From: Massilia mucilaginosa
GTDB lineage: Bacteria > Pseudomonadota > Gammaproteobacteria > Burkholderiales > Burkholderiaceae_D
Length of the DNA stretch: 64,000 nucleotides
Assembly (NCBI RefSeq): GCF_011682145.1
Contig: NZ_WHJH01000014.1
Span: 62,001-126,000 of the forward strand
Direction: 5' to 3'
Below, in pieces: positions 44,717-54,568 of the stretch. Each line of letters opens with the position of its first letter. The stretch's first letter is position 1. The notes beneath the pieces were generated by a model. That model saw nothing but the letters and a program-made list of their open reading frames with translations, was not told the DNA's origin and did not search any database. The position numbers and the translations under genes are program-made.

Positions 44717-44968
44717 TCAGGTGTCCGGCAGCACCACGTTTACTTCAAGCACTTCCAGGTTGCCCTGGCGGTCCAGCGACAGTTTGATGTCGTCCGGATT
44801 GACGCGGGTGTACTTCGAGATCACTTCCAGCAGTTCGCGGTGCAGCGCCGGCAGGAAGTCCGGGCCGGTGCGGTGACCGCGTTCGCGCGCGATGATGATC
44901 TGCAGGCGCTCCTTGGCCGCGGTGGCGCTTTTCGGCTTGGAGGGGAACAGGAATGAAAGCAGGGCCAT
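44717..44968 (-). CDS. minE: cell division topological specificity factor MinE
   Basis: 83-residue partner of MinD that drives pole-to-pole oscillation. N-terminal membrane-targeting and MinD-binding part (SFLFPSKPKSATAAKERLQIIIA) and C-terminal dimerisation domain (FLPALHRELLEVISKYTRVNPDDIKLSLDRQ, in parts) match MinE. It begins 1 bp after minD ends. Confidence 0.97.
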   Translation of the reverse strand: MALLSFLFPSKPKSATAAKERLQIIIARERGHRTGPDFLPALHRELLEVISKYTRVNPDDIKLSLDRQGNLEVLEVNVVLPDT

Positions 44969-44969
44969 A

Positions 44970-45785
44970 TCACTTTACTCCGAAGATGCGCTGGAATATG
45001 CCTGGTTTTTCATAGCTGGTAAAGCGCAGCGGCACGTCGTCGCCGAGGAAGCGCGAGACCACGTCCTCGTAGGCCTCGGCCACGTCGGTGCCCTTGAAAT
45101 GAATCGCCGGATTGCCCTGGTTCGATGCGTGCAGCACCGACTCGGACTCGGGAATGATGCCGACCAGCGGAATGCGCAGGATTTCCTGTACATCCTGGTA
45201 GGACAGCATTTCGTCGTTCTCGACCCGCTTGGGCGAGTAGCGCGTGATGAGCAGGTGTTCCTTGACCGGCTCGGCGCCGGTCTGGGCGCGCCGCGACTTG
45301 GCCTGGATGATGCCGAGGATGCGGTCCGAATCGCGCACCGACGACACTTCGGGATTGGTCACGATGATCGCTTCGTCGGCGAAGGTGAGCGCCATCAGCG
45401 CGCCATGCTCGATGCCGGCCGGCGAATCGCAGATGATGTATTCGAAACCCATGTTGATCAGGTCGTGCAGCACGCGTTCGACGCCTTCTTCCGACAAGGC
45501 GTCCTTGTCGCGCGTCTGCGAGGCCGGCAGGATGAACAGGTTGTCGCAATGTTTGTCCTTGATCAGCGCCTGGTTGAGCGAGGCTTCGCCATTGATGACG
45601 TTGATCAAGTCGTAGACGACGCGCCGTTCGCACCCCATGATCAGATCGAGATTGCGCAGGCCGACGTCGAAATCGAGCACGGCGGTCTTGTGGCCACGCA
45701 TGGCCAGACCGGTAGAAAAGCTGGCGCTGGAGGTCGTCTTGCCGACGCCACCCTTGCCGGAAGTCACAACAATAATTCTTGCCAC
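44970..45785 (-). CDS. minD: septum site-determining protein MinD
   Basis: 271-residue membrane-associated ATPase. Deviant Walker A VTSGKGGVGKTTSSAS at the N-terminus, switch regions AVLDFDVGLRNLDLIMG and YIICDSPAGIEHGALMA, and a C-terminal amphipathic helix (EKPGIFQRIFGVK) that binds membrane. It acts with MinC to block septation away from midcell. It lies 27 bp after minC. Confidence 0.98.
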   Translation of the reverse strand: MARIIVVTSGKGGVGKTTSSASFSTGLAMRGHKTAVLDFDVGLRNLDLIMGCERRVVYDLINVINGEASLNQALIKDKHCDNLFILPASQTRDKDALSEEGVERVLHDLINMGFEYIICDSPAGIEHGALMALTFADEAIIVTNPEVSSVRDSDRILGIIQAKSRRAQTGAEPVKEHLLITRYSPKRVENDEMLSYQDVQEILRIPLVGIIPESESVLHASNQGNPAIHFKGTDVAEAYEDVVSRFLGDDVPLRFTSYEKPGIFQRIFGVK

Positions 45786-45812
45786 AGGGGGTCCTTTTTT
45801 CGTATCTGGTAT

Positions 45813-46562
45813 TTAAACGCGGGAGGCCGGACTGATCGACAGTATATCGATGCGGTCGCCGATCAAGCGGATTTGCGTCGGCTGGCGTGCCAGCTGCGGC
45901 GCGAAGCCATCTTCGAACGTGCGGTAGACGCCGGCGATCGAGACCAGCTCGGGCTGCATCGCCATGGCGAAGATGCGCGCATCGGCATTGCCCGAGGCGC
46001 CCGCCAGTGCGCGTCCGAACAGCGACGCGTAAATATGGATGCTGCCGTCGGCGATGATTTCGGCGCCGTTGTTGACCACCGCCGTGACGATCAGGTCGCC
46101 GCCGCGCGCATACACGCGCTGGCCGGCGCGCACCGGGGTGTCGATGATCATGGTGCCGGGCGTGACGAGCGCCGTGGCTGCTGCGCTCGCCGGCGCGCTG
46201 GGCGCGGGCGCTTGCGCTTCGGCGCGCGCCTTGTCGCCGCTGGCGCCGTCGTCGAGCGAGAGCCCGCGCGCGCGGATCGTATCGTGCATGGATGCCGGGG
46301 CGCCGCGCACGGCCACCGCGTTCAGGTGGTATTTCTTGAGCAGCCCGACCATCTTGTCCCAGTCGATGCGCGGCGCGTTCTCGGCCAGGGCGCTGATATC
46401 GATCACGGCGAATTCGTCTTCGAAGAAATCGGCCGAGCCGCCCGTCATCTGCTTGAGCGCCGCATCGATCGCCAATGGGTCGGCCGAGTACAGAATCGTG
46501 GAGATCGCCACCACGGTGGAAATCTTGATTTCGATAGGCAGTTGGGACGGGCTTTTGAGCAT
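45813..46562 (-). CDS. minC: septum site-determining protein MinC
   Basis: 249-residue FtsZ polymerisation inhibitor. N-terminal domain ([35 protein letters not shown]) and an Ala/Pro-rich linker (about 130-150) lead to the beta-helical MinD-binding domain ([58 protein letters not shown], all overlapping). The start [13 protein letters not shown] is chosen from the typical N-terminus; an ATG 12 codons upstream (46598) is also open and neither has a clear ribosome binding site. A repeat cluster lies upstream. Confidence 0.93.
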   Translation of the reverse strand: MLKSPSQLPIEIKISTVVAISTILYSADPLAIDAALKQMTGGSADFFEDEFAVIDISALAENAPRIDWDKMVGLLKKYHLNAVAVRGAPASMHDTIRARGLSLDDGASGDKARAEAQAPAPSAPASAAATALVTPGTMIIDTPVRAGQRVYARGGDLIVTAVVNNGAEIIADGSIHIYASLFGRALAGASGNADARIFAMAMQPELVSIAGVYRTFEDGFAPQLARQPTQIRLIGDRIDILSISPASRV

Positions 46563-46715
46563 AGACGAGTCGTGAGGGATGGGCGGATCATCGCCCAAAG
46601 TGGCGCAGGCTCGTGCATTCTACTGTGAAAATTGCGGTTAGGGGAGGGTTGTCCCGCATGTTCCGCGAGGCAACTTCAAACCGGTTTTGAGGGTGTCGAC
46701 GGCCATGGTAGTGCT

Positions 46716-46850
46716 GGTGTAATGCTCAGGCCGTGTCCGAATGTCAGACCTGACACCCGGGATGACAGGTGTAATGCTCAGGCCGTGTCCGAATGTCAGA
46801 CCTGACACCCGGGACAGGCCGTGTCCGAATGTCAGACCTGACACCCGGGA
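46716..46850. repeat. three 34-bp tandem repeats with GTCAGACCTGAC palindrome
   Basis: A 34-bp unit beginning GGCCGTGTCCGAATGTCAG and ending CCTGACACCCGGGA (the two parts joined by A) occurs three times with no mismatch, at 46729, 46781 and 46817. The first two copies also share a 13-bp lead GGTGTAATGCTCA. Each unit contains TGTCAG-AC-CTGACA, a 6-bp stem palindrome. Extra partial units (GACACCCGGGATG) continue to the metE stop codon. A related pair of copies lies at 59324-59396. Confidence 0.9.
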
Positions 46851-46877
46851 TGACACCCGGGATGGACACCCGGGATG

Positions 46878-49169
46878 TCAGGCCCGCATGCGGCGCGCCG
46901 CCGCCACCATGTTGACCAGCGCCGCCTCGGTCTCGGCCCAGCCGCGCGTTTTCAGGCCGCAATCGGGATTGACCCACAAATTGGCCGCCGGAATCACCTG
47001 CGCCGCCTTGCGCAGCAGGCGCTCGATGGCGTCCGTGTCCGGCACCGCCGGCGAGTGAATGTCGTACACCCCCGGCCCGATCTCGTTTGGATAGCGATAC
47101 TGCCCAAAGCCATCGAGCAGCGCCATGTCCGAACGGCTCGTTTCGATCGTGATCACGTCGGCGTCGAGCGCGGCGATCTGCGGCAGGATGTCGTTGAACT
47201 CGGCGTAGCACATATGCGTATGGATCTGGGTGTCGTCGCGCGCCGCGCCGGCCGTGATGCGAAACGCGCGCGTGGCCCAGGCCAGGTAATCGTCCCAGCG
47301 CGCGCGCCGCAGCGGCAAGCCTTCGCGCAGGGCCGGTTCGTCGATCTGGATGATGCCGATCCCGGCCGCCTGCAAGTCGGCCACCTCGTCGCGCATGGCC
47401 AGCGCGATCTGCAGCGCGGTCAGCGCGCGCGGCTGGTCGTCGCGCACGAACGACCATTGCAGGATGGTCACCGGCCCGGTCAGCATGCCCTTGACCGGGC
47501 GCGCCGACAGGCTCTGCGCGTGCACCGACCACTGCACCGTCATCGCGCGCGCCCGCGCCACGTCGCCATACAGCACCGGCGGCTTGACGCAGCGCGAGCC
47601 GTACGACTGCACCCAGCCGTACTGCGTAAACACAAAGCCGTCGAGCTGCTCGCCGAAATACTCGACCATGTCGTTGCGCTCGGCTTCGCCATGCACCAGC
47701 ACGTCGAGGCCGATGGCTTCCTGGCGCGCCACCGCGTGCGCGATTTCGGCGCGCATCGCGCTGTGATACTGCGCCAGCGGCAGGGCCCCGCGGCGAAACG
47801 CGGCGCGCGCGGCGCGAATCGCCGCCGTCTGCGGAAACGAGCCGATCGTGGTGGTCGGATACGCCGGCAGGCGCAGGCGCGCACGCTGCACGGCCTGGCG
47901 CGCGGCAAACGGGGCGGCGCGCCGGTCGGCCCCGGCCGGCAAGGCGTGCACCCGGGCCGCCACGGCGTCGCTATGGACGCGGGTGCTGCGCGCGCGGCCG
48001 GCAATCGCGGCGCGCGCCTCGCTCAGCTGCGGCGCATCGTCGCCGCGCAAGGCGGCTTTCAGGGTCGCCAGTTCAGCCAGCTTTTCGGTGGCAAACGCCA
48101 GCCACGAACGCACTTCGGGGTCGAGCGCGCTTTCGTCGGCCAGGCTCAGGGGCACATGCAGCAGCGAACACGAGGGCGCCAGCCAGAGCTCGCCGCGTTT
48201 GTCGAGCAGCGGCGCCAGCACGGCGATGGCCGCGTCGAGATCGGTGCGCCAGATGTTGCGCCCGTCGACGATGCCGACCGACAGCACCTTGGGCAGCGCC
48301 AGCCAGTCGCACACGCTGGTCAGTTCGTGGGCCGCGCGTACGCCGTCCACATGCAGGCCGGCCACCGGCAGGCGGCAGGCCAGGCCGAGGTTTTCTTCCA
48401 GCGGTGAAAAATAGGTCGCCAGCATGATGCGCGCGCCGGACTGCGCCAGCAGCCAGTAGGCGATTTCGAAGGCGTTGCGCCATTCCTGCGGCAAGTCCAG
48501 CCCGAGGATCGGTTCGTCCACCTGCACCCATTCCACGCCCTGGGCTTTGAGGCGTATCAACAGGGCCGTGTAGACGGGCAGCAGCTTCTCCAGCAGGCTC
48601 AGGCGGTCGAAACCGTTCGCGCGCGCCGTGCCCAGCCACAGGAAGGTGAGCGGACCGATCAGGCTGGCCTTGACCCGGTGGCCGAGCGCCTGCGCCTCGG
48701 CCACTTCCGCCAGCAGGCGCTCGGCGGCCAGCGTGAACGCGGTGTCCGGGCCGAATTCGGGGACCAGATAATGATAGTTGGTGTCGAACCACTTGGTCAT
48801 GTCGAGCGCATGGCTGCCGGCCTGTGCGCCATGCGGGTGGGCGCAGCAATCGGCGTGCTCGCCGCGCGCCATCGCGAAATAGCGCGTCAGCGGCGTGGCC
48901 GCGGTGTCGAAACCGAAGCGCGCCGGTTCGCAGCCGAACAGCTGGATGTGGCCGGCAACCTGGTCGTACAAGGCGAAGTCGCCCACGGTCACCAGTTCCA
49001 GCCCGGCCTCGGCCTGCAAGGCCCAGTGGCGCGCGCGCAAGGCGGCGCCGGCCGCTTCCAGCCCGGCCTCGCCGATCTCGCCGCGCCAGAAGGCTTCGAG
49101 GGCGGTTTTCAGTTCGCGGCGCGCGCCGATGCGGGGGAAGCCAAGTACGTGAGTGTGCAGCGTTTTCAT
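46878..49169 (-). CDS. metE: cobalamin-independent methionine synthase
   Basis: 763-residue enzyme transferring methyl from methyl-tetrahydropteroyl-triglutamate to homocysteine. The two barrels are joined normally: N-terminal [22 protein letters not shown], central [22 protein letters not shown] (in parts), and C-terminal zinc ligands in [10 protein letters not shown] and [11 protein letters not shown]. The EPALREGLP segment binds substrate. The gene is divergent from metR, with a MetR-type operator between. Its stop codon abuts the 34-bp repeat cluster. Confidence 0.97.
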   Translation of the reverse strand: MKTLHTHVLGFPRIGARRELKTALEAFWRGEIGEAGLEAAGAALRARHWALQAEAGLELVTVGDFALYDQVAGHIQLFGCEPARFGFDTAATPLTRYFAMARGEHADCCAHPHGAQAGSHALDMTKWFDTNYHYLVPEFGPDTAFTLAAERLLAEVAEAQALGHRVKASLIGPLTFLWLGTARANGFDRLSLLEKLLPVYTALLIRLKAQGVEWVQVDEPILGLDLPQEWRNAFEIAYWLLAQSGARIMLATYFSPLEENLGLACRLPVAGLHVDGVRAAHELTSVCDWLALPKVLSVGIVDGRNIWRTDLDAAIAVLAPLLDKRGELWLAPSCSLLHVPLSLADESALDPEVRSWLAFATEKLAELATLKAALRGDDAPQLSEARAAIAGRARSTRVHSDAVAARVHALPAGADRRAAPFAARQAVQRARLRLPAYPTTTIGSFPQTAAIRAARAAFRRGALPLAQYHSAMRAEIAHAVARQEAIGLDVLVHGEAERNDMVEYFGEQLDGFVFTQYGWVQSYGSRCVKPPVLYGDVARARAMTVQWSVHAQSLSARPVKGMLTGPVTILQWSFVRDDQPRALTALQIALAMRDEVADLQAAGIGIIQIDEPALREGLPLRRARWDDYLAWATRAFRITAGAARDDTQIHTHMCYAEFNDILPQIAALDADVITIETSRSDMALLDGFGQYRYPNEIGPGVYDIHSPAVPDTDAIERLLRKAAQVIPAANLWVNPDCGLKTRGWAETEAALVNMVAAARRMRA

Positions 49170-49253
49170 GATGTCATCGAGATTTCATTGTTGGTGTGTA
49201 AAGTTTGCGGCAAAGTGTCATATAATCAAAACGAAACCTTTTGCAGTTCCGCA

Positions 49254-49266
49254 TGAAAAATTTTCA
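49254..49266. promoter_or_regulatory. MetR binding site between metE and metR
   Basis: TGAAAAATTTTCA fits the MetR consensus TGAA-N5-TTCA exactly, including an A/T centre. It lies 13 bp before the metR start and 85 bp from the metE start, consistent with metR autorepression and homocysteine-dependent activation of metE. Confidence 0.75.
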
Positions 49267-49278
49267 TTGACCGAGACC

Positions 49279-50187
49279 ATGCTAGAACTTCGACACCTGC
49301 GCACGCTCACCGCCTTGCGCTCATCCGGCAGCCTGGTGCGTGCCGCCCAACTACTGAACCTGACGCAATCGGCCCTGTCGCACCAGATCAAGCTGATGGA
49401 GGAGCGCTACGGCGCCCCCCTGTTCGAGCGCAAGTCGCTGCCGATCGCGTTTACCGCCACCGGCATGCGCCTGCTGGCGCTGGCCGACGATGTCTTGCCC
49501 GAGGTCGAGCAGGCCGAACGCGACGTGGCGCGCCTGTCGCAGGGCGACAAAGGCCAGTTGCGCGTGGCGCTCGAATGCCATACCTGCTTCGACTGGCTGA
49601 TGCCGGTGATGGACGCCTTCCGCCAGCGCTGGCCCGACGTCGAAATCGACCTGGTGTCGGGCTTTCACAGCGAGCCGATCGAACTGCTGCGCAGCGGCCA
49701 GGCCGACCTGGTGATCGGTTCGGCGGGCGGCCCCGAGTACACCGTATTCCCCCTGTTCCGCTTCGAAATCCTGGTGGTGCTGGCCCAGAAACACCGGCTG
49801 GCCACCCAGCGCCGCCTGGAAGCGGCCGATTTTGAGGGCGAAACCCTGATTACCTACCCGGTGCCGGAACAGCGGATCGACCTGATCCGTGAAGTCTTGC
49901 GTCCGGCCAATGTACGCTTCGAACGCCGCACCGCCGAGCTGACCGTCGCCATCCTCCAGCTCGTCGCCAGCCGGCGCGGCCTGGCCGCACTGCCCAACTG
50001 GGCCATCAAGAACTACGTCGATTACGATTACGTGCTGTCGCGCCCGGTGGGCGAGTTCGGCCTGTGGAGCGACCTGTTCGTCTCGGTGCCGCCGGCGCTG
50101 GCCGCCAAGGCCTACGTGAGCGACTTCGTCGGCGTGATCCGCGAACAATGCGCGCGCACGCTCGACGGCATCACCTTGCTTAGCTGA
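49279..50187 (+). CDS. metR: LysR-family transcriptional regulator MetR
   Basis: 302-residue LysR regulator. N-terminal winged helix (LRHLRTLTALRSSGSLVRAA, QLLNLTQSALSHQIKLME, shown in two parts) and a C-terminal co-inducer domain with CHTCFDWLMPVMDAFRQRWP, the MetR-typical stretch, and SGFHSEPIELLRSGQADLVI. Homocysteine is the known co-inducer of the family. It is divergent from metE, its expected target. Confidence 0.93.
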   Translation: MLELRHLRTLTALRSSGSLVRAAQLLNLTQSALSHQIKLMEERYGAPLFERKSLPIAFTATGMRLLALADDVLPEVEQAERDVARLSQGDKGQLRVALECHTCFDWLMPVMDAFRQRWPDVEIDLVSGFHSEPIELLRSGQADLVIGSAGGPEYTVFPLFRFEILVVLAQKHRLATQRRLEAADFEGETLITYPVPEQRIDLIREVLRPANVRFERRTAELTVAILQLVASRRGLAALPNWAIKNYVDYDYVLSRPVGEFGLWSDLFVSVPPALAAKAYVSDFVGVIREQCARTLDGITLLS

Positions 50188-50353
50188 TATTCAGGCGGGG
50201 TAATTTGCGGCTGCACGGCAATCCCCGATTGTTTTTAGTAAATAAGCTGATAAGATTGATTTTGCTCAAACTCGAACGGAATCTGGAAAACTAAGATGGA
50301 GGACTTTGTCACGCTATGTGCTGTCAAAGCCTGTTCATCTGAAAAGGGAAACC

Positions 50354-50671
50354 ATGTTTTCAAGTTCTGACCCATTTTTCCGCTCCATGCGGGAATTGTT
50401 CGACGCCCACGCGGGCATGCTTGAACGCAGCGTCCATGCAGGCATGGATGCTTGTATGTCCGCAGCGGAAGTCAATGTCGATTCGATAAGAACCCTGCTC
50501 GCCACGGCCACCGTCGCAACCCGGCAGTGGCACTGCGCGGGCGGCGCCAGCAACTGGCTGACCCCGGTTCCGCGCGATGCATGGCAGTTAGCATTTTTCG
50601 GTCGGCCCCAACTGGCCGCGCCGCCGGCCGGAGCAGCGCCGGCAACGGCGACCGGCACCGGGACAGCCTAG
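50354..50671 (+). CDS. short phasin-like protein
   Basis: 105 residues. The N-terminal two thirds are predicted amphipathic helix ([40 protein letters not shown]) resembling the granule-binding part of phasins; the C-terminus is Ala/Pro/Thr-rich ([16 protein letters not shown]). Typical phasins are near 180 residues, so this is short. The assignment leans on position directly upstream of phaA and phaB. AGGG precedes the ATG. Confidence 0.5.
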   Translation: MFSSSDPFFRSMRELFDAHAGMLERSVHAGMDACMSAAEVNVDSIRTLLATATVATRQWHCAGGASNWLTPVPRDAWQLAFFGRPQLAAPPAGAAPATATGTGTA

Positions 50672-50736
50672 TGCAAGGCCGCTCACTTGAAACCCCACTG
50701 GCCACAGCGCCAGGCAACAGCACATCGGAGATTCAC

Positions 50737-51915
50737 ATGGAAGACGTCGTAATCGTGGCCGCTGGCCGTACCGCAGTCGGCAAATTTGGCGGCGCACTGG
50801 CGAAAATCCCCGCCGCCGAACTGGGCGCCCACGTCATCAAGCACCTGCTGGCGAAGATCGATCTCGATCCGGCCAAAGTGAACGAGGTCATCCTCGGCCA
50901 GGTGCTGACCGCCGGTGCCGGCCAGGGTCCTGCGCGCCAGGCCGCCCTCAAGGCCGGCTTGCCCGACATGGTGCCGGCGTTTACCGTCGGTAAAGTCTGC
51001 GGCAGCGGCCTGAAGGCCACCCACCTGGCGGCCCAGGCCATCAAATGCGGCGACGCCGACATCATCATCGCCGGCGGCCAGGAAAACATGAGCGCCTCGC
51101 CGCACGTGCTGCCCGGCTCGCGCGACGGTTTCCGCATGGGCGACACCAAGCTGGTCGACACCATGATCGTGGACGGCCTGTGGGACGCCTTCAACCAGTA
51201 CCACATGGGCGTGACCGCCGAAAACGTCGCCAGGAAGTATGACGTCTCGCGCGCCGAGCAGGACGAATTCGCGCTGCAGTCGCAACTCAAGGCCGAGGCC
51301 GCGCAAAAGGCCGGCAAGTTCAAGGATGAAATCATTCCCTTCGAAATCGTGTCCAAGAAGGGCACCGTCGTGTTCGACACCGACGAGTATCCGAAGCACG
51401 GCAGCACGCTCGAATCGCTGGCCAGCCTGCGCCCCGCTTTCGACAAAGCTGGTACCGTTACGGCCGGCAATGCGTCGGGCCTGAACGATGGCGCCGCCGC
51501 CGTGATCATGATGTCCGCTTCCAAAGCCAGGGAACTGGGCCTCAAGCCGCTGGCGCGCATCAAGGCCTATTCGTCGGCCGGGCTGGACCCGACCATCATG
51601 GGCATGGGTCCGGTCTCGGCGACCAAGCTGTGCCTGCAAAAAGCCGGCTGGAAGCATGAAGACGTGGACCTGATGGAAATCAACGAAGCCTTCGCCGCGC
51701 AAGCAGTTGCCGTCAACAAAGAGATGGGCTGGGATACCAGCAAGATCAACGTCAACGGCGGCGCGATTGCACTGGGGCACCCAATTGGTGCGTCGGGCTG
51801 CCGCGTGCTGGTGACCTTGCTGCACGAAATGATCCGCCGCGACGCCAAGCGCGGGCTGGCCAGCCTGTGCATCGGCGGCGGCATGGGAGTTGCTTTGGCA
51901 GTGGAACGCGACTGA
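50737..51915 (+). CDS. phaA: acetyl-CoA acetyltransferase (beta-ketothiolase)
   Basis: 392-residue thiolase condensing two acetyl-CoA to acetoacetyl-CoA. Nucleophile Cys88 lies in [12 protein letters not shown] (family usually VNKVCGSG, here GK), His in [15 protein letters not shown] and the second Cys in SLCIGGGMG near the C-terminus; the substrate loop NEAFAAQ is intact. It lies between a phasin-like gene and phaB, so polyhydroxybutyrate synthesis is the likely role. CGGAG precedes the ATG. Confidence 0.94.
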   Translation: MEDVVIVAAGRTAVGKFGGALAKIPAAELGAHVIKHLLAKIDLDPAKVNEVILGQVLTAGAGQGPARQAALKAGLPDMVPAFTVGKVCGSGLKATHLAAQAIKCGDADIIIAGGQENMSASPHVLPGSRDGFRMGDTKLVDTMIVDGLWDAFNQYHMGVTAENVARKYDVSRAEQDEFALQSQLKAEAAQKAGKFKDEIIPFEIVSKKGTVVFDTDEYPKHGSTLESLASLRPAFDKAGTVTAGNASGLNDGAAAVIMMSASKARELGLKPLARIKAYSSAGLDPTIMGMGPVSATKLCLQKAGWKHEDVDLMEINEAFAAQAVAVNKEMGWDTSKINVNGGAIALGHPIGASGCRVLVTLLHEMIRRDAKRGLASLCIGGGMGVALAVERD

Positions 51916-52066
51916 GCCGCGTTGCGCGCAAGCGCAATGGGGTAACACGGAGCGACAATGAACGCAGCCGGGCACGACCCGGCGGCGCTCGAGCGGAGCA
52001 CGGGCGGTTCCAATCCCGCCCCCGCGATTTGGTTGGAGTTGGTGTATAAAAACAGGAGAAGACAAC

Positions 52067-52807
52067 ATGGCTAGAGTTGCATTAGTGACCGGCGGTATGG
52101 GCGGTTTGGGCGAGGCGGTCTGTTTCAAACTGGCCGCTCTCGGGTATCGGGTCGTCACCACGTATTCCCCTGGCAACAAGAAGGTCGACGAATGGCTGGC
52201 GACCACCAAGGACATGGGTTACGACTTCAAGGCGTATGAGTGCGACGTGGCCGACTACGATTCGGCGCAGGCGTGCGTGGCCAAGATCGCCGACGAAGTC
52301 GGCCTGATCGACGTGCTGGTCAACAACGCCGGCATCACGCGCGACATGACGTTCAAGAAAATGGACAAGCCGAACTGGGACGCCGTCATGGCGACCAACC
52401 TCGACTCCGTTTTCAACATGACCAAGCCGGTGTGCGATGGCATGGTCGAGCGCGGCTGGGGCCGCATCATCAATATTTCGTCGGTGAACGGGCAGAAGGG
52501 CGCCTTCGGCCAGACCAACTATTCGGCCGCCAAGGCCGGCATGCACGGCTTCACCAAGGCGCTGGCGCTGGAAGTGGCGCGCAAGGGCGTGACCGTCAAC
52601 ACCATTTCGCCAGGCTACATCGGCACCAAGATGGTCATGGAAATCCCGAAAGAAGTGCTCGACACCAAGATCATCCCGCAAATTCCGATGGCGCGCCTGG
52701 GCAAGCCGGAAGAAGTCGCCGGCCTGGTCGCCTACCTGTCGTCGGACGAAGCCGCTTTCGTTACCGGCGCCAACATCGCCATTAACGGCGGGCAGCACAT
52801 GTCCTGA
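52067..52807 (+). CDS. phaB: acetoacetyl-CoA reductase
   Basis: 246-residue NADPH-dependent short-chain dehydrogenase making (R)-3-hydroxybutyryl-CoA. Cofactor motif TGGMGGLGEAV, NNAGITRDMTF, and the catalytic Ser-Tyr-Lys (NISSVNGQKG, TNYSAAKAG) are present; QNG/GINGQHMS-type end appears as INGGQHMS, typical of PhaB. It follows phaA by 151 bp, and a clear terminator follows it. AGGAGAAG precedes the ATG. The polymerase gene phaC is not in the window. Confidence 0.95.
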   Translation: MARVALVTGGMGGLGEAVCFKLAALGYRVVTTYSPGNKKVDEWLATTKDMGYDFKAYECDVADYDSAQACVAKIADEVGLIDVLVNNAGITRDMTFKKMDKPNWDAVMATNLDSVFNMTKPVCDGMVERGWGRIINISSVNGQKGAFGQTNYSAAKAGMHGFTKALALEVARKGVTVNTISPGYIGTKMVMEIPKEVLDTKIIPQIPMARLGKPEEVAGLVAYLSSDEAAFVTGANIAINGGQHMS

Positions 52808-52833
52808 CCGCCGCACACCAGTGGCAGGAACCG

Positions 52834-52864
52834 AAAAGCACTGCCTGCGGGCGGTGCTTTTTTT
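52834..52864 (+). terminator. intrinsic terminator of the phaAB operon
   Basis: Nine-base-pair stem AGCACTGCC / GGCGGTGCT (one G-U pair) with a TGCG loop, followed by seven T, starting 27 bp after the phaB stop. Confidence 0.92.
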
Positions 52865-52960
52865 CACCAGGGATGCTTGATGACCTTGCGCTCACGCGCG
52901 TCGTTCTCAAGCACTCTGCGCAGCGCCTCAAGCAACTGCGCCTCAAGCAACTGATCGCCG

Positions 52961-53980
52961 ATGACCGACCACAGGAACACCACCGACTTGAATACCACGT
53001 CCACGCTCACCTTCAGGCTCGCGACCGAAGCCGACATCGCCGCCATGTCGGCCATCCGCCTGGCCGTCACCGAAAACCGCCTGCGCGACCCGGGCCGCAT
53101 CACCACCGCCATGTACCGCGACTATCTGGGGCGCCTGGGCTGCAGCTGGGTGTGCGAGGACGACGGTGTCATCGCCGGCTTTGCCAGCGCCGACCGCGAA
53201 CAAGGCTCGATCTGGGCGCTGTTCATCGACCCGGCGCGCGAAGGGCAGGGCATCGGCAAGCGCCTGCTGGCGCTGGCGGTCGACGACCTGTTCGAACAGG
53301 GTCACACGCAGATCGTGCTCTCGACCAGCGCCGACACGCGTGCCGACATCTTTTATGAATCGCAGGGCTGGGAGCGCGGCAAGATGAAAGACGATATCGA
53401 AGTCCAGTATTCGCTGCAGCGGGCGCGCGAGGTGCCGCCGTCGGCCGACAATCTGTACGAGGCCAGCGTGCCGGTGTTCCGGCGCTACCTGGGCAAGCTG
53501 CGCGCCATGCTGGTGCTGGCCGAAGCGCATCCGCAAGGCGCCGCGCTGCTCGAAGCGCGCCTGGCGCCCGGCATGCTGACCCTGGCCGTGCAGGCCGAGG
53601 TGGCGGCCAATTTCGTTGTGCGCGCCTGCGCCCCGCTGGCCGGCAGCGCCTTGTCGGACAGCGGCGCCTTTCCCGCCAGCGTGCAGCGCGACAGCGGCAA
53701 GTTCCCGGCCACGTACGACGGCCTGCGCCAGCGCATCGACTTCGTGCTCGGTTTCCTGGACGCGCTCACGCCCGCGCAGTTCGACGGCGCCACCAGCCGC
53801 ATGATCAGCGACCGCGCCGGCGAAGCGCTGGTCACCCTGGCCGGCCAGCCCTTCCTGCTGCAGTACGCGCTGCCGAACTTCTTTTTCCACCTGAGCGCCG
53901 CCTACGCCCTCCTGCGCCACAACGGCGTTGCGATCGGCAAGGCCGATTTCGACGGGTTTCATGTCTACACCGGCGCCTGA
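52961..53980 (+). CDS. GNAT acetyltransferase fused to DUF1993 domain
   Basis: 339 residues with two domains. Residues about 15-150 are a GNAT fold: FRLATEADIAAMSAIRLAVT, IWALFIDPAREGQGIGKRLL with acetyl-CoA loop EGQGIG, then IFYESQGWERG. Residues about 160-339 match DUF1993 (LYEASVPVFRRYLGKLRAML, TYDGLRQRIDFVLGFLDAL, FLLQYALPNFFFHLSAAYAL, LRHNGVAIGKADFDGF), a DinB-like helical fold. The two are usually separate proteins; no stop or frameshift separates them here. Function of the fusion is unknown. Confidence 0.88.
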   Translation: MTDHRNTTDLNTTSTLTFRLATEADIAAMSAIRLAVTENRLRDPGRITTAMYRDYLGRLGCSWVCEDDGVIAGFASADREQGSIWALFIDPAREGQGIGKRLLALAVDDLFEQGHTQIVLSTSADTRADIFYESQGWERGKMKDDIEVQYSLQRAREVPPSADNLYEASVPVFRRYLGKLRAMLVLAEAHPQGAALLEARLAPGMLTLAVQAEVAANFVVRACAPLAGSALSDSGAFPASVQRDSGKFPATYDGLRQRIDFVLGFLDALTPAQFDGATSRMISDRAGEALVTLAGQPFLLQYALPNFFFHLSAAYALLRHNGVAIGKADFDGFHVYTGA

Positions 53981-54497
53981 GGCGGCGGCGCTGCTGCACG
54001 AACTGCTGCTGCGCGGGCTGTGGAGCACCGTCATCGACGAAGCCGCGCCCGACGCTTTGCCGCGCCACGGCGGCGCGGTGGCGCGCTTGCTCGCCGCCGG
54101 CGTCGACCCGCACGATCTGGTGGACGTTATCCGCGAGGCCCAGGTCGACACCATCTACAACGTGGCGCAGCTGATCGACTGGCCGGACGAGCACCTGGCG
54201 CCGGATGACGCGTGCGAGGTGCGCCTGGCAGCGAGCCTGGCCGGCGCCGCGCCGCAGCCGCTGTCCGAGCTGCATTCCTGCCTGATGGCGCGCGACCCGA
54301 GCGGGCGCGCGGGCGAGCCGCGTTCGCCCGAACAGCGTCAATACGCCATGCTCGACGCCGGCGTGCGCGCGCAAATCGCCGCCCTGAGCGGCGCGCGCAA
54401 ATGGTCCGCCGCCGCCGTCCTGTGGAAGCGGCACGCGGGCGGCGACCTGAAAGCCGCCCTGGCCGCGGTGCAGCGGCTGGCCGTGCGCGCGGGATAG
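53961..54497 (+). CDS. hypothetical protein, 178 residues
   Basis: No family recognised. The sequence is mainly helical and Ala/Arg-rich, with RGLWSTVIDEAAPDALPRHG, VDPHDLVDVIREAQVDTIYN and a C-terminal WSAAAVLWKRHAGGDLKAAL. No signal peptide or membrane segment. The ATG overlaps the last 20 bp of the GNAT-DUF1993 gene, so co-translation is likely. The frame has consistent codon bias, but an unusually high share of Arg and Ala leaves some doubt. Confidence 0.65.
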   Translation: MSTPAPEAAALLHELLLRGLWSTVIDEAAPDALPRHGGAVARLLAAGVDPHDLVDVIREAQVDTIYNVAQLIDWPDEHLAPDDACEVRLAASLAGAAPQPLSELHSCLMARDPSGRAGEPRSPEQRQYAMLDAGVRAQIAALSGARKWSAAAVLWKRHAGGDLKAALAAVQRLAVRAG

Positions 54498-54568
54498 GGC
54501 GCCCACCGCCGCGATTGCAGCGGCGCGCCATTGCGCTACAATCGACTGTCAACCACAAGAGGACTCCC

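Noticed and set aside
46716-46850. Possible CRISPR array
   Set aside because: Only three units, spaces of 18 and 2 bp instead of uniform spacers, and no cas genes.
46638-46856. Small minus-strand frame encoding repeated [10 protein letters not shown] segments
   Set aside because: It is only the translation of the 34-bp DNA repeats; no ribosome binding site and no conserved product.
51916-52066. Small gene between phaA and phaB
   Set aside because: The frames there are short, Arg-rich and without a ribosome binding site; the gap more likely holds leader sequence.
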